A program made the translations under genes and the position numbers. The notes beneath the pieces are model-generated. The model saw only the letters and a list, made by a program, of their open reading frames with translations, was not told the DNA's origin and did not search any database. Shown piece by piece: positions 52,867 to 62,603 of a stretch of DNA of 64,000 nucleotides. Within the stretch, counting starts at the first letter, position 1. Every line of letters starts with the position of its first letter. Origin of the DNA: Proteinivorax tanatarense (lineage in GTDB: Bacteria; Bacillota; Proteinivoracia; Proteinivoracales; Proteinivoracaceae); NCBI RefSeq assembly GCF_040267685.1, contig NZ_CP158367.1:310001-374000 (forward strand). The letters run 5' to 3'.

Positions 52867-54069
52867 TTAAATTAAAAGCAAGTACAAATAATTTGCTACA
52901 CAGCCAGCAACTGCACCACCAGCTAAATGACATAAAATTGCTTGCTTAGCAAAATGATTTTGTTTTAATGTATCTAACATACCCATATGAGTGCTCAAAA
53001 AACCGCTTAAGCAGATGCCCATTCCAGTAAACGTTGCAACTGTTCTAGCACTGGCAAAGCCTGCATCTATAAATCCACTAGTTAATCCCATAGCACTACC
53101 AACTGCACCTAAGGCAGTAAATGGGAAAGCTAGTAGTTCTGGAACATCAAAGCCCCATAACAAATTAGAAATAGGTAAGAAATATTCGCCAATTCTTGGT
53201 AAAAGTTGAACTCCTTCATATGCCACACCTAAATACTCACCACTGTCGCCAGCCGGCCCAAAAGTTAGGATCATCACCATCGTACAAATTAATACTGTAC
53301 CAGAGGCACATGACAAACCTAACTGTACGCCTGATTTAGCTCCATCCATCATTGAACTCATAAGCCTTTCAAACATGGAGCCACGACGAATCTTTCTGAT
53401 ATTAAGTCCTTCCACAGAACTTTCATCTATTCTATATTTGCGATCTTCTTTATAATGTTTTTTTGCAAAATATAACATGAGTCTTACAGACACAATTCCC
53501 CCTACAATTGCAGCTATGTTGCCTATTAGAACAGCTGAAAAATACTCTCTTCCGAGACTCAACATATAAGCAGTAACTATTAACCCCATTCCAAATGTTG
53601 TTCCTAAATTTGCATAAGTTGCTTTTTCAGCTTTTGTAAAATACCGGTTAAAACCTTCATCTGCCGCTAGCGACAAAATAGCAGGATTATCAGAAGTATA
53701 GGTAGTTACTGCACCTAAAGCAGATGCACCAGGCAACCCAAATAAAGGACGCATAACACGTGAGACTAATTTATTAACTAAGGCAACAACACCAAACTCT
53801 GATAGTATTGCTGCTAATGCACCAGCAAGTATAGCAACCGCCATTATATAAAATGATGTATTCATTAACACGTCATGCCCAGTTTTCATCATGACGCTGA
53901 AAACAATATCTAGCCCCATAACTTTCCCTAAATATCCGAATAAAAGTAAAACGCAGCCTAGTACAACAAATGTTTCTAATGATATAGCTTTTTTAGTTAG
54001 CTGCTTTTCTGTGTTACTTTTCCCAACATTTGTATTCGCTTCAGTTTTGTTGACCTTTTCTGTTTCCAT
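52867..54069 (-). CDS. Polytopic membrane transporter, candidate hydroxyproline/proline carrier
   Basis: This 400-residue membrane protein has about ten hydrophobic segments after a polar 30-residue N-terminus. It contains two gate-like repeats (GALAAILSEFGVVALVNKL; the pair SMFERLMSSMMDGAKSGVQL and MGICLSGFLSTHMGM), as in YjiH/nucleoside-recognition (Gate) proteins. The substrate is not shown by sequence. Its place upstream of hypE-hypD-proC on the same strand suggests uptake of hydroxyproline or proline. The ATG follows AAAGGGGAGAAG. Confidence 0.7.
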   Translation of the reverse strand: METEKVNKTEANTNVGKSNTEKQLTKKAISLETFVVLGCVLLLFGYLGKVMGLDIVFSVMMKTGHDVLMNTSFYIMAVAILAGALAAILSEFGVVALVNKLVSRVMRPLFGLPGASALGAVTTYTSDNPAILSLAADEGFNRYFTKAEKATYANLGTTFGMGLIVTAYMLSLGREYFSAVLIGNIAAIVGGIVSVRLMLYFAKKHYKEDRKYRIDESSVEGLNIRKIRRGSMFERLMSSMMDGAKSGVQLGLSCASGTVLICTMVMILTFGPAGDSGEYLGVAYEGVQLLPRIGEYFLPISNLLWGFDVPELLAFPFTALGAVGSAMGLTSGFIDAGFASARTVATFTGMGICLSGFLSTHMGMLDTLKQNHFAKQAILCHLAGGAVAGCVANYLYLLLI

Positions 54070-54080
54070 AATCTTCTCCC

Positions 54081-54164
54081 CTTTGCAGTAATGTTAAAAA
54101 AGTCACATAAAAATTTCAAACCCTCTCAAACCCAATATTACTACATTACTGCAAAAGTAGTCAA
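54081..54164 (-). promoter_or_regulatory. Transporter promoter with paired inverted sites
   Basis: On the minus strand TTGACT (54159-54164) and TAATAT (54135-54140) are 18 bp apart. TTTTGCAGTAATGT lies in the spacer and its inverted copy ACATTACTGCAAAG lies near the ribosome-binding site (54081-54094). This pair may bind the neighbouring XRE-cupin regulator or form a leader hairpin. Confidence 0.55.
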
Positions 54165-54489
54165 GCATATTTTCACTAAAATGAAATAAGACTTCTATCA
54201 ATTCACGTTCGTGAAAATCACTATAATGCGGATGAGTTGCTAATAGCGACTATGAAGCTGTAGGTTAAGCCTAGAAATTGAAGTAGCTAAAATACAATAT
54301 TATAACTGAATTTCTGGGGAGAAAATATAATATTTATTAAATCGTCACTGTACTTATTAGTAAAGCTAGTCTTGATAAACATCTTTATAAACATTACTGA
54401 TAACAAATTTAATCGCTGTACCTGTGGTTCTTATAGAAGTAACAAGTTTTTTTTAACCATGTTCTCTGAATACATAAGTCGCAAATAAA
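54165..54489. other. Non-coding gap, nothing recognised
   Basis: AT-rich sequence between the transporter promoter and the terminator of the XRE-cupin gene. I see no reading frame, strong hairpin or repeat. Confidence 0.4.
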
Positions 54490-54520
54490 AAAGATAAAGA
54501 AGAAAAACCTCTTTATCTTT
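54490..54520 (-). terminator. Terminator of the XRE-cupin gene
   Basis: AAAGATAAAGA and TCTTTATCTTT form a perfect 11-bp stem; on the minus strand the run continues TTTTTTATTT. Confidence 0.8.
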
Positions 54521-54621
54521 AGCATAACTTGTTTTGTTTAATCTTTAGTAGTGTACTAACCTTCATATTATTAAGCAAAAACTATGCTAATTTACACATT
54601 GAAAATTTGTCTGATTACCTT

Positions 54622-55212
54622 CTATACTTTTTGACCATTTTTACCAAGTTTATTGAATAAATTTGGCGTAGAAACGCATATTATCTTCACATTCATATTG
54701 GTATCATTAGCCCAATTATGAGGAGTTGAGGATTGATAATGTGCTGTATCTCCAGGGTAAAGATAGTGTACTTCATCTTTATATAAGAAGGTCAAAATAC
54801 CTTCTAGAACATAAATAAATTCTTCGCCTTCATGTTGATATGTTTTCAATGTTTCCTTTTTGTAGGAAGGTAAAATTTCGATAATTCTAGGATAAACTGC
54901 TAAGTCACTGTGGTTTGTACTTAAATTTGTTATAGCATACTTACTTCCTATAGTATCCAAAACTTCTCTAGCATGTTTTTTTAAGATGACTGAACTTCTT
55001 TTAGGTTGATCTGGTAAAAAGTAAGTTAAATTAACATCAAAAATAGCTGCTATTTTAGCCAGTGCATCTATCGATATAGTGTTAACTCCCCTTTCAAATT
55101 GTGACAAATATCCCACTGAAAGATTGGTTTTTCCACTTAGCTCCTTAAGAGTTATTTTCTTTTCTTGACGTAATAGCTTTACACGTTTGCCAATTTGAAC
55201 TTCTAATTTCAT
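54622..55212 (-). CDS. XRE-cupin transcriptional regulator
   Basis: This 196-residue regulator has a helix-turn-helix (KRVKLLRQEKKITLKELSGK; LSVGYLSQFERGVNTIS) at residues 8-65. A cupin_2 sensor domain spans about 110-185 (HEGEEFIYVLEGILTFLY; YPGDTAHYQSSTPHNW). XRE-cupin proteins commonly control amino-acid or polyamine catabolism. It is the nearest regulator to the hydroxyproline genes and on the same strand, so it is the best candidate to govern them. The ATG follows GGAAGGATGG. Confidence 0.88.
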   Translation of the reverse strand: MKLEVQIGKRVKLLRQEKKITLKELSGKTNLSVGYLSQFERGVNTISIDALAKIAAIFDVNLTYFLPDQPKRSSVILKKHAREVLDTIGSKYAITNLSTNHSDLAVYPRIIEILPSYKKETLKTYQHEGEEFIYVLEGILTFLYKDEVHYLYPGDTAHYQSSTPHNWANDTNMNVKIICVSTPNLFNKLGKNGQKV

Positions 55213-56009
55213 TGTACCATCCTTCCAACTGATTATTTAAGATTTAAGGGTAAATCTTTGTTGGCAATTTAAGTAGTTGTTCTCAATTTTTACTATTATA
55301 GCAATAAATTTTAAAGTTAAAGACGTTAGTTATAGCTATCCAACCCTAAAGTTGCAGCTAAGCAAATGTTTGAGTCATTTATGCTACGAAGCAAGGGCAG
55401 TTCGTATTCCGCACATTGATATAATTATTATAGCACAATATACTTAACGCACGTTTTTTCACAAAATGGGTTATGTAATTAAAAGTTAGACTTTACTTTG
55501 AATATGAGCAAAAAAAACAAAAATCCATAAAAACACTAAGGAGCTTTTTTAACGTTGTTCTAAATCGTCAATTAAGATCTACAGAATATTATACATTATA
55601 ATTTCTAAAAATCATATATTAATTACGGGAGTCTACGATATTGAAATGCGTTAAACATTACTATTGAAGGTGATGGTGCTATCTAAAACAAAATAATAGC
55701 TATGAAAAGGTATAACTCCTTAGAAATTAAGGAAATTATACCTTTTTTGCTGTATAATTGTATTATTAATAGAAATAGATGGTTGTAACAATGTTAAAAC
55801 CAATAATAAGTACACCAATAATAAATAAAAGAATATTAACTAAGGTGAGGAGAGTGTTTATTTGGGCTGATAAATGGCCTGTCTGTGCCATTGGTATAAC
55901 TAATTATAATATTGCACTATTGCCCCAAGATAACTTGGCATAGCAAATCAACTTATTTTGCTTTTTGTTTTGAGAGGGGTAGTGTTTCACAAAGAGTAAC
56001 GGCATTTAA
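55213..56009. other. 800-bp non-coding region with one strong hairpin
   Basis: AAAAGGTATAA (55705-55715) and TTATACCTTTT (55736-55746) enclose an inner TCCTTA/TAAGGA stem, with T continuing to 55748; it looks like a terminator without a visible upstream gene. GGGCTGATAAATGGCC near 55863 resembles GGGCTAACAAATGCCC at 23952. Otherwise nothing is recognised. Confidence 0.5.
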
Positions 56010-56105
56010 ATGATAGGTCTAGATAGCTTAGAAAAAAACAAAAAAGGGTTAGTGGATAAAGCGGGCGTCAATAAAATTAAAAAAGGATTTAAGGGAGGTT
56101 TTACT

Positions 56106-57578
56106 TTGTTTACTAGGAAAAAAACAGCCTACAAAATTTTTGTGGTTATTGCTTATTTAGGGGTTATAACAACAAACGCCTTAGCGAATATTATACCTAT
56201 TGGCGGGGTGACTACTGGGGAAGTTTCGGATAGCTATCCCAATTTTTTTGCTCCAGCAGGCTTTACTTTTGGAATCTGGGCAGTTATATATTTGCTTTTA
56301 GGAGCATACGTACTGTACCAGTTTGGTTTATTTCGAAGGCAGCTGATAAATGAGAGGATATTTCAAGAAATAGCTCCCTATTTTATAATTTCTTCTTTGG
56401 CAAACATCTTATGGATTTTTGCGTGGCATAATTTTAAAATAGCAGTCAGTTTATTTTTAATGATTGCAATTCTCTTAAGTCTTATTAAAATTCAATACAT
56501 ATTAAAAAGATTTAAATTATATTCTCGAGACAAGTTATTTATTAGAGCTCCTTTTAGCATTTACTTTGGATGGATTACAGTTGCCACTATAGCTAATATA
56601 ACCACGTATCTAGTTAGCATCAACTGGAGTGGGTTTGGGCTATCTGATGTTACATGGACGGTAATCATACTGATAGTGGGATTGATGATTGGGAGTTTGA
56701 CTATATTTTTAAATAAAGACTTAGTTTACGGTGGCGTCATTATTTGGGCCTACTTTGGGATTTTGTTCAAGCATACTTCCCCATATGATTTTGGTGGAAA
56801 ATATGTACCAATAATATTAACAGTTATTTTATCGATAATTATATTGAGTATGGTAATGGCCTACATAGGGAAAAAATTAAGGGCATTTTTTGTTATTCTT
56901 ATACTACTAGTGGTAGTTTCTACGGTATTTATTAGCTTTAGAACTTATAAAGCAATGGATGAGGCTGTAAAAGCTAAGGAAAGCCCCAATGTAACAGTAC
57001 AGGATCGGACAATTGTTTTTAACCCAGAAGATGAAGCTATAGCTAACCTGGTATTTTATCAAGGTGGTTTAGTTCAGCCACAAGCTTATGCTGTTTTAGG
57101 GCAAATGCTTTCAGAACAGGGGGTGAGGGTTTTTATTCCTAGAATGCCTTTAAATCTTTCAATCTTAAATGCTAGTAGTTTTGACAAAATACATGGGGAA
57201 TATGAAGATGGTAACGACTGGTATATAGGCGGCCACTCTTTAGGTGGAGCCACTGCGTCTATTTATGCAAAAAATAATTCAGAAAACATAGAAGGCATTT
57301 TTTTTCTCGGGGCTTATCCCAGTGATAGAAGTGATCTTTCAGGTTTTGAAATAGATGTATTATCCATAAATGCCAGCTTAGATAGTATTATTGACAGGGA
57401 CAAATATGAACAAACTAAATCACTTTTACCTCAACATACGGTATATGTAGAAATAGAAGGGGGGAATCACTCAAACTTTGGATATTATGGTTTGCAAAAG
57501 GGTGATGAAAAAAGCACTATTACAAGAAAAGAACAACATAAAGTTGTTTCAGAAAAAATAAGCGAAATGATAGAATAA
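56106..57578 (+). CDS. TspO-like membrane domain fused to an alpha/beta hydrolase
   Basis: This protein of about 490 residues has two parts. The first 300 residues hold eight or so membrane helices and TspO/MBR-like features (ANIIPIGGVTTGEVSDSYPN, FFAPAGFTFGIWAVIY). The last 190 residues are an alpha/beta hydrolase with nucleophile Ser in GGHSLGGA, an Asp in INASLDSII and His in GGNHSNFG, so the triad is complete. I prefer TTG 56106, seven bases after AGGGAGG; an ATG at 56010 adds 32 polar residues but has no ribosome-binding site. The hydrolase probably faces the outside; its substrate is unknown. Confidence 0.8.
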   Translation: MFTRKKTAYKIFVVIAYLGVITTNALANIIPIGGVTTGEVSDSYPNFFAPAGFTFGIWAVIYLLLGAYVLYQFGLFRRQLINERIFQEIAPYFIISSLANILWIFAWHNFKIAVSLFLMIAILLSLIKIQYILKRFKLYSRDKLFIRAPFSIYFGWITVATIANITTYLVSINWSGFGLSDVTWTVIILIVGLMIGSLTIFLNKDLVYGGVIIWAYFGILFKHTSPYDFGGKYVPIILTVILSIIILSMVMAYIGKKLRAFFVILILLVVVSTVFISFRTYKAMDEAVKAKESPNVTVQDRTIVFNPEDEAIANLVFYQGGLVQPQAYAVLGQMLSEQGVRVFIPRMPLNLSILNASSFDKIHGEYEDGNDWYIGGHSLGGATASIYAKNNSENIEGIFFLGAYPSDRSDLSGFEIDVLSINASLDSIIDRDKYEQTKSLLPQHTVYVEIEGGNHSNFGYYGLQKGDEKSTITRKEQHKVVSEKISEMIE

Positions 57579-57632
57579 ATTTTTTTAATTAAGATTTGAG
57601 GACAGTTATTCAAAGGGAGAGGAGTGAAGTAA

Positions 57633-59126
57633 GTGAGTAGAATTAATAAACCTAACTTTGCTATGGTATGTGATTTTTATGAGCTAACCATGAGTAATGG
57701 TTACTTTAAGAAAGGGTTGCATAAAAAAAAGGCATACTTTGACATGTTTTATAGAAGTACACCTGATAACGGAGGTTTTGCTATTGCTGCTGGCCTTGAG
57801 CAGTTTATTGATTATATAGAAGCTTTGAGATTTACAAAATATGATATTGAGTTTTTACGTTCTAAAAAAATATTTGACGAGGGTTTTTTAGAGTATCTGG
57901 CTAACTTCAAGTTTAGTGGTGATGTTTATGGGGTTCCTGAAGGCACTCCAATTTTTCCAAATGAACCTATTCTTACAATAAGAGCTCCTATAATTGAAGC
58001 TCAATTAATAGAAACATTCACCCTTTTAGCTTTAAACCATCAATCCTTGATTGCCACTAAAGCAAATCGAATAGTAAGAGCTGCTAATGGACGAGCTGTT
58101 TTTGAATTTGGATCCCGTAGAGCTCAAGGTGCCGACGGAGCTATCTTAGGTGCCAGAGCTGCTTACATCGGTGGATGCAGTGGAACCGCTTGTGCTGTTT
58201 CTGAGCAAATTTATGGAGTTCCAGCAGGTGGAACAATGGCACATTCATGGGTTCAAATGTTTGATAGTGAGTATGAAGCTTTTAAGACGTATTGTGAAAT
58301 ATACCCTGAGGATACCACTTTGTTGGTCGATACATACGACACCTTAAGGAGTGGGGTTCCTAATGCTATAAAGGTTTTTAAAGAAGTTCTTATTCCAAAG
58401 GGGATAACAAATTTTAATATTCGACTTGACTCAGGGGATATAGCCTACTTATCAAAAAAAGCAAGGAAAATGTTAGATGATGCAGGGCTAAAAAACTGTA
58501 AAATAATTGCCTCAAACTCCTTAGATGAACACATTATTCAATCTTTATTGGTACAGGGTGCTAAAGTAGATGCTTTTGGGGTAGGTGAAAGGCTTATCAC
58601 TTCAAAAAGTTCGCCAGTTTTTGGGGGTGTATATAAACTGGTTGCCATAGAAGATGAAGCTGGGAATATAACGCCAAAAATTAAATTAAGTGATAATGTA
58701 ACTAAAATCACTAATCCTCATTTTAAAAAGGCATATAGATTATTTGATAAAAACACTAATGAGGCAGTGGCAGATTATATTTGTGTGCATGATGAAACCA
58801 TTGATGAAAGTAAAAGTTTGAAGCTTTTTGATCCAAATGTAGTGTGGAAAGGAAAGGTTTTACGCAATTATACTGCAAAAGAACTGTTAGTACCCATTTT
58901 TAAAGATGGGGTTAAAGTTTATAATTCACCTACTGTTCATGAGATAAAAAGGTATTGTAAAGAGCAGGTCTCTCTATTATGGGATGAGGTAAAGCGTTTT
59001 GAAAATCCCCATATATATTATGTTAATTTATCTGAAAAATTATGGGATGTAAAACAAGAGCTTCTTAAACAACAAAAAGGAAACTCAGAAAATAACAACA
59101 ATGGTATTAATCTAGGTGATAAATAA
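57633..59126 (+). CDS. pncB: Nicotinate phosphoribosyltransferase
   Basis: This 497-residue NAD-salvage enzyme makes nicotinate mononucleotide from nicotinate and PRPP. Typical segments are MVCDFYELTMSNGYF, FEFGSRRAQGADGA, the autophosphorylated His region GTMAHSWVQMF and RLDSGDIAYLSKKAR with IIASNSLDE. The start is GTG 57633, after GGAGAGGAG. The next gene, a nicotinamidase-like hydrolase, begins 17 bases after its stop, so the two form an NAD-salvage operon (nicotinamide to nicotinate to NaMN). Confidence 0.95.
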   Translation: MSRINKPNFAMVCDFYELTMSNGYFKKGLHKKKAYFDMFYRSTPDNGGFAIAAGLEQFIDYIEALRFTKYDIEFLRSKKIFDEGFLEYLANFKFSGDVYGVPEGTPIFPNEPILTIRAPIIEAQLIETFTLLALNHQSLIATKANRIVRAANGRAVFEFGSRRAQGADGAILGARAAYIGGCSGTACAVSEQIYGVPAGGTMAHSWVQMFDSEYEAFKTYCEIYPEDTTLLVDTYDTLRSGVPNAIKVFKEVLIPKGITNFNIRLDSGDIAYLSKKARKMLDDAGLKNCKIIASNSLDEHIIQSLLVQGAKVDAFGVGERLITSKSSPVFGGVYKLVAIEDEAGNITPKIKLSDNVTKITNPHFKKAYRLFDKNTNEAVADYICVHDETIDESKSLKLFDPNVVWKGKVLRNYTAKELLVPIFKDGVKVYNSPTVHEIKRYCKEQVSLLWDEVKRFENPHIYYVNLSEKLWDVKQELLKQQKGNSENNNNGINLGDK

Positions 59127-59143
59127 AAAAGGAGTGTGGTACT

Positions 59144-59674
59144 ATGAAAAAGATACTTTTGGTTATAGATTATCAAAATGATTTTGTAAAGGGGCCTCTT
59201 GGATTTAGCAAGGCGGTAGAGCTTGAGGATACTATTGCTGAAAAAATTGACTTGTATAGGAAAAATGGTGATGAAGTAGCCTTTACTTTTGATACCCATA
59301 ATGAAGATTATTTGACAACCCAAGAAGGAAGAAATCTTCCAATTCCCCACTGTATTAAAGGAAGTGATGGTTGGAACTTATATGGCAAAGTAGCAGAAAG
59401 GTATTTAAAAACAGATGTGAGTTTTGAAAAGAATAGTTTTGGTTCTACAGAGCTTTTAAACTATCTTGCTAAAAACAACTACGATAGCGTTGAACTTGTG
59501 GGGGTTGTATCTAATATTTGTGTTCTTTCCAATGCAGTACTAGCAAAAACTGCATTGCCTGAGTCACTTGTATTGGTAGATGCATCTTGTACCGCAAGTA
59601 ATGACGAAAAGCTCAACGAGGAAGCATTAGATATTATGGAAAGTATTCAAGTTAAGGTGATAAATAGAGCTTAA
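59144..59674 (+). CDS. pncA: Nicotinamidase-like cysteine hydrolase
   Basis: This 176-residue isochorismatase-fold hydrolase has the catalytic Asp in VIDYQNDFVKG, a Lys in FEKNSFG and Cys in VVSNICVLSNAV with the preceding cis-peptide. Next to pncB it is most likely the nicotinamidase that feeds nicotinate into NAD salvage. The ATG follows AAAGGAGTGTGG. It is somewhat shorter than many PncA proteins, and metal ligands (DTHN) are present. Confidence 0.88.
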   Translation: MKKILLVIDYQNDFVKGPLGFSKAVELEDTIAEKIDLYRKNGDEVAFTFDTHNEDYLTTQEGRNLPIPHCIKGSDGWNLYGKVAERYLKTDVSFEKNSFGSTELLNYLAKNNYDSVELVGVVSNICVLSNAVLAKTALPESLVLVDASCTASNDEKLNEEALDIMESIQVKVINRA

Positions 59675-60064
59675 GCCCAGGCTTAGGCTCTATTTATATA
59701 TATACACTTATAAACGAATTACTTTAAGTAATTTTTTTGTTTAAAGTCTAGGAAAAAGAAATCTGTATTATTTCATGGTTATAAGGTGACCACTATTTAT
59801 CCAATTTAAAACACATAAATCTCCTTTTTTGGAATAATAGAGTTCCCTTAAGTCCAGATTTTAAAAAGGGACGATTCTTTAAATTTTCATGAAGATTTTA
59901 GTTTAAAGTTTAGTAAATATAAAGCCTAAACCTAAAGTTTTTACACTTTACAAAAACAAATGAAATGCTATATTAAGGGTATTAAGTGAGAAAATGTTTG
60001 CAAGAAAAAATTATCTTTATACAAAAGGTACATAAAAGATAAATTTTTAAACCGGAGGTGGAGT
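59675..60064. other. Non-coding gap before the GH31 gene
   Basis: AAAAAGGGACGATTCTTTAAA near 59864 belongs to the REP-like GGGACGGTTCTTT type. TTGCAA and other promoter-like boxes occur near 60000, but I cannot assign a clear promoter. No gene is seen. Confidence 0.4.
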
Positions 60065-62209
60065 ATGAAAAGTTATTTGATGAATGATAATGTAAAGGTT
60101 TATAGATATGGACAGCCCATGGAAACCAATATAGTGCAGGGGAGAAAGGTTGAGAAACAAGGCGTTGATGAAATAATTAAACCTAAGTTTGAAAACGGGA
60201 AATGTCGGTTTGACATAAAACTTCAGCCAGATGATATGGTTTATGGTTTGGGAGGAAATTTGGGTGGTATCAACAAGAGGGGTAGAAGGTATGAATCATA
60301 TTGTACAGATGAGCCCAGCCATACAGATGAGAAAAGAGCACTTTATGGCGCCCATAATTTTTTTATTATTTCTGGTGAAGAAAATCGTGGTTATTTTATT
60401 GATTTTCCCTCGCGTATAAAGTATGATGTTGGATTTTCTCAATTAGATAAATTTAGCATCCAAATATCTGGTCGAGATTTTTGTTTATATGTAATAGAGG
60501 GAAAGAGCTTAGAAGATATAACCACTAATTTTTTGAAGATTATTGGCAAAGCTTACATTCCTCCCAAGTGGGGGTTTGGATATTTTCAAAGCCGTTGGGG
60601 ATACAAAAATAAAGAAGAGATTTTAGAGGTTCATAACAGCTTTAAAGAAAAGGGAATCCCTCTAGAGGGGATTTATTTAGATCTTGATTATATGGAAAGG
60701 TTCAAGGTTTTTTCTATTTCAACAGAAAGGTTTGAGGGTTTTAAGAATTTAGTGGCAAGCTTAAAAAAGGACGGTACTTATCTAATTCCTATAATAGATG
60801 CTGGGGTTAAAGTTGAAAAAGGTTATGATGTTTATGAAGAAGGAATTGAGGGAGAGCATTTTTGTAAGGATGAGGATGGTAAGCCTTATGTAGCTGCTGT
60901 CTGGCCGGGAGATGTTCATTTCCCTGATTTTTTTAAGGAAGATACCCAAAGATGGTTTGGATTAAAATATAAGGTTCTTACAGATGCTGGCATCGAAGGT
61001 GTATGGAATGATATGAACGAACCATCTATCTTTTATGATGAAAAGTCCATTAAAGATGCTCTAGATTTGGCGGTAGAGTCAAAAGATAAGGATATGGATG
61101 CGTTTTCATTTTTTGCAGCTAAAGATAAATTTGAAAACATCGCTAATAAAGATGAGTATTATCAAAGATTCTATCATCAAGTTGGTAATCAAAATATCAG
61201 CAATGATGAAGTACACAATCTTTATGGCTACTATATGACAAAGTCCGCTAATTTTGGTTTAAGTAGTTTATTAAAGGACAAGAGGTTTTTGTTAATCTCC
61301 AGAGCATCAAGTATAGGGATGCACCGATATGGAGGAATTTGGACTGGAGATAATTACTCTTTTTGGTCTCATTTAGATCAAAACATCAAAAATATGCCTT
61401 CTTTAAACATGTGTGGTTTCTTTTACACAGGAGCAGACACCGGAGGGTTTGGCAATGATAGCTATGGGGAGATGCTAGTTAGGTGGTTGCAGTTTAGTGT
61501 ATTTACTCCACTTTTAAGAAATCATTCGGCTATTGGAACTCAAAACCAAGAGCCTTACGCGTTTGGCGAAAAGGTGACAAAAGAGTGTAAAAAAATAATT
61601 GAAGCCAGATATAGGTTGCTTCCCTATATATACTCAGAATATATGAAGTCTGTAAATAATTTTAAGCTAATGTTTAGACCGCTATCTTTTGAGTATGATG
61701 AAGATTTGGCTAAAGAGGCGGAGGACCAGCTGTTTTTAGGTGAAGAGCTTATGATAGCACCGGTTTATAAAGCTAACCACAAAGGTAGGTTTGTTTATCT
61801 TCCAGAAAAAATGGCAGAAGTAACTTTTGATGAGGGGAATGAAAGGCTAGAGGTAAAAGATAGTGGGATACATTATTTTAACTACAAGCTTTCTGAGTTT
61901 AAGTTTTACCTTAGGGAAGACTCTATTCTCCCCCACGTAGCGTCTGCTATGAATGTTAAATCACTAAGTCAACAAAAACTAAAAGTATTGGCTTATGTTA
62001 ATGCAAGGGCAGAGTATAATTTATACGATGATGATGGAGTTTCCTATGATTATAAAAAGGGCAAGGTATACAATACCAAAATTAAGGTTGCAAAAACTAG
62101 CCAGGATTATATGATAGAGGTAAAAAATACAAACCCGTTTATTAAAGAAGCTGAGTTTACCATTGTTAACTCAGATAATAAAGTTATAAAGAAAACAATT
62201 AAGTTATAG
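60065..62209 (+). CDS. Glycoside hydrolase family 31 alpha-glucosidase
   Basis: This 714-residue GH31 enzyme has an N-terminal beta-sandwich (about 1-150) and a barrel with WGFGYFQSRWGY, the nucleophile D316 in GVWNDMNEPSIF and the acid/base region FYTGADTGGFG (D458). RLLPYIYSEY and LFLGEELMIAPV follow. It has no signal peptide, so it acts inside the cell on short alpha-glucosides. It stands alone, with no transporter beside it. The ATG follows CCGGAGGTGG. Substrate (maltose or isomaltose type) cannot be decided from sequence. Confidence 0.93.
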   Translation: MKSYLMNDNVKVYRYGQPMETNIVQGRKVEKQGVDEIIKPKFENGKCRFDIKLQPDDMVYGLGGNLGGINKRGRRYESYCTDEPSHTDEKRALYGAHNFFIISGEENRGYFIDFPSRIKYDVGFSQLDKFSIQISGRDFCLYVIEGKSLEDITTNFLKIIGKAYIPPKWGFGYFQSRWGYKNKEEILEVHNSFKEKGIPLEGIYLDLDYMERFKVFSISTERFEGFKNLVASLKKDGTYLIPIIDAGVKVEKGYDVYEEGIEGEHFCKDEDGKPYVAAVWPGDVHFPDFFKEDTQRWFGLKYKVLTDAGIEGVWNDMNEPSIFYDEKSIKDALDLAVESKDKDMDAFSFFAAKDKFENIANKDEYYQRFYHQVGNQNISNDEVHNLYGYYMTKSANFGLSSLLKDKRFLLISRASSIGMHRYGGIWTGDNYSFWSHLDQNIKNMPSLNMCGFFYTGADTGGFGNDSYGEMLVRWLQFSVFTPLLRNHSAIGTQNQEPYAFGEKVTKECKKIIEARYRLLPYIYSEYMKSVNNFKLMFRPLSFEYDEDLAKEAEDQLFLGEELMIAPVYKANHKGRFVYLPEKMAEVTFDEGNERLEVKDSGIHYFNYKLSEFKFYLREDSILPHVASAMNVKSLSQQKLKVLAYVNARAEYNLYDDDGVSYDYKKGKVYNTKIKVAKTSQDYMIEVKNTNPFIKEAEFTIVNSDNKVIKKTIKL

Positions 62210-62410
62210 GATGGTGTTTATCTATTACTTTATTTTGTCTCAGAGATAAAAAAGTAAAGGAGAAAGGACTATTTTAATCTTTGAGAACCATGGATGACCA
62301 GCCCTTATTAGCACTAAAGTAGTAAGGTATAAATATAATATTCAACTATCAAAAAACTGATATAACTTTAAATACTTAATTACATAGATTATTTATCCCC
62401 CCAAAATACT

Positions 62411-62457
62411 AACAAGGCTGCCTCAAATTTGCTCTAAAAATTTGAGGCAGCCTTGTT
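62411..62457. repeat. 20-bp perfect inverted repeat without T run
   Basis: AACAAGGCTGCCTCAAATTT and its exact complement flank seven bases. It lies 200 bp past the GH31 gene. No T run follows, so it is either a distal terminator relic or a transposon-like palindrome. Confidence 0.8.
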
Positions 62458-62565
62458 ATGGAGTTGTAGTAGTTTTTATTCTATGACTACCTAAATGTTT
62501 AACTTTCAAATTATGATAAGGTGAATTTTGGAGACGTGATAATAAAGGTGACAAAGAAATAAAAC

Positions 62566-62603
62566 AAAAGTAGTGGCTATAAGCTTTATAGTCACTACTT
62601 TTT
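62566..62603 (+). terminator. Hairpin terminator in the GH31-EAL gap
   Basis: AAAAGTAGTGGCTATAA pairs with the following TTATAGTCACTACTTTT (one mismatch) and ends in five T. No complete gene precedes it closely. Confidence 0.7.
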
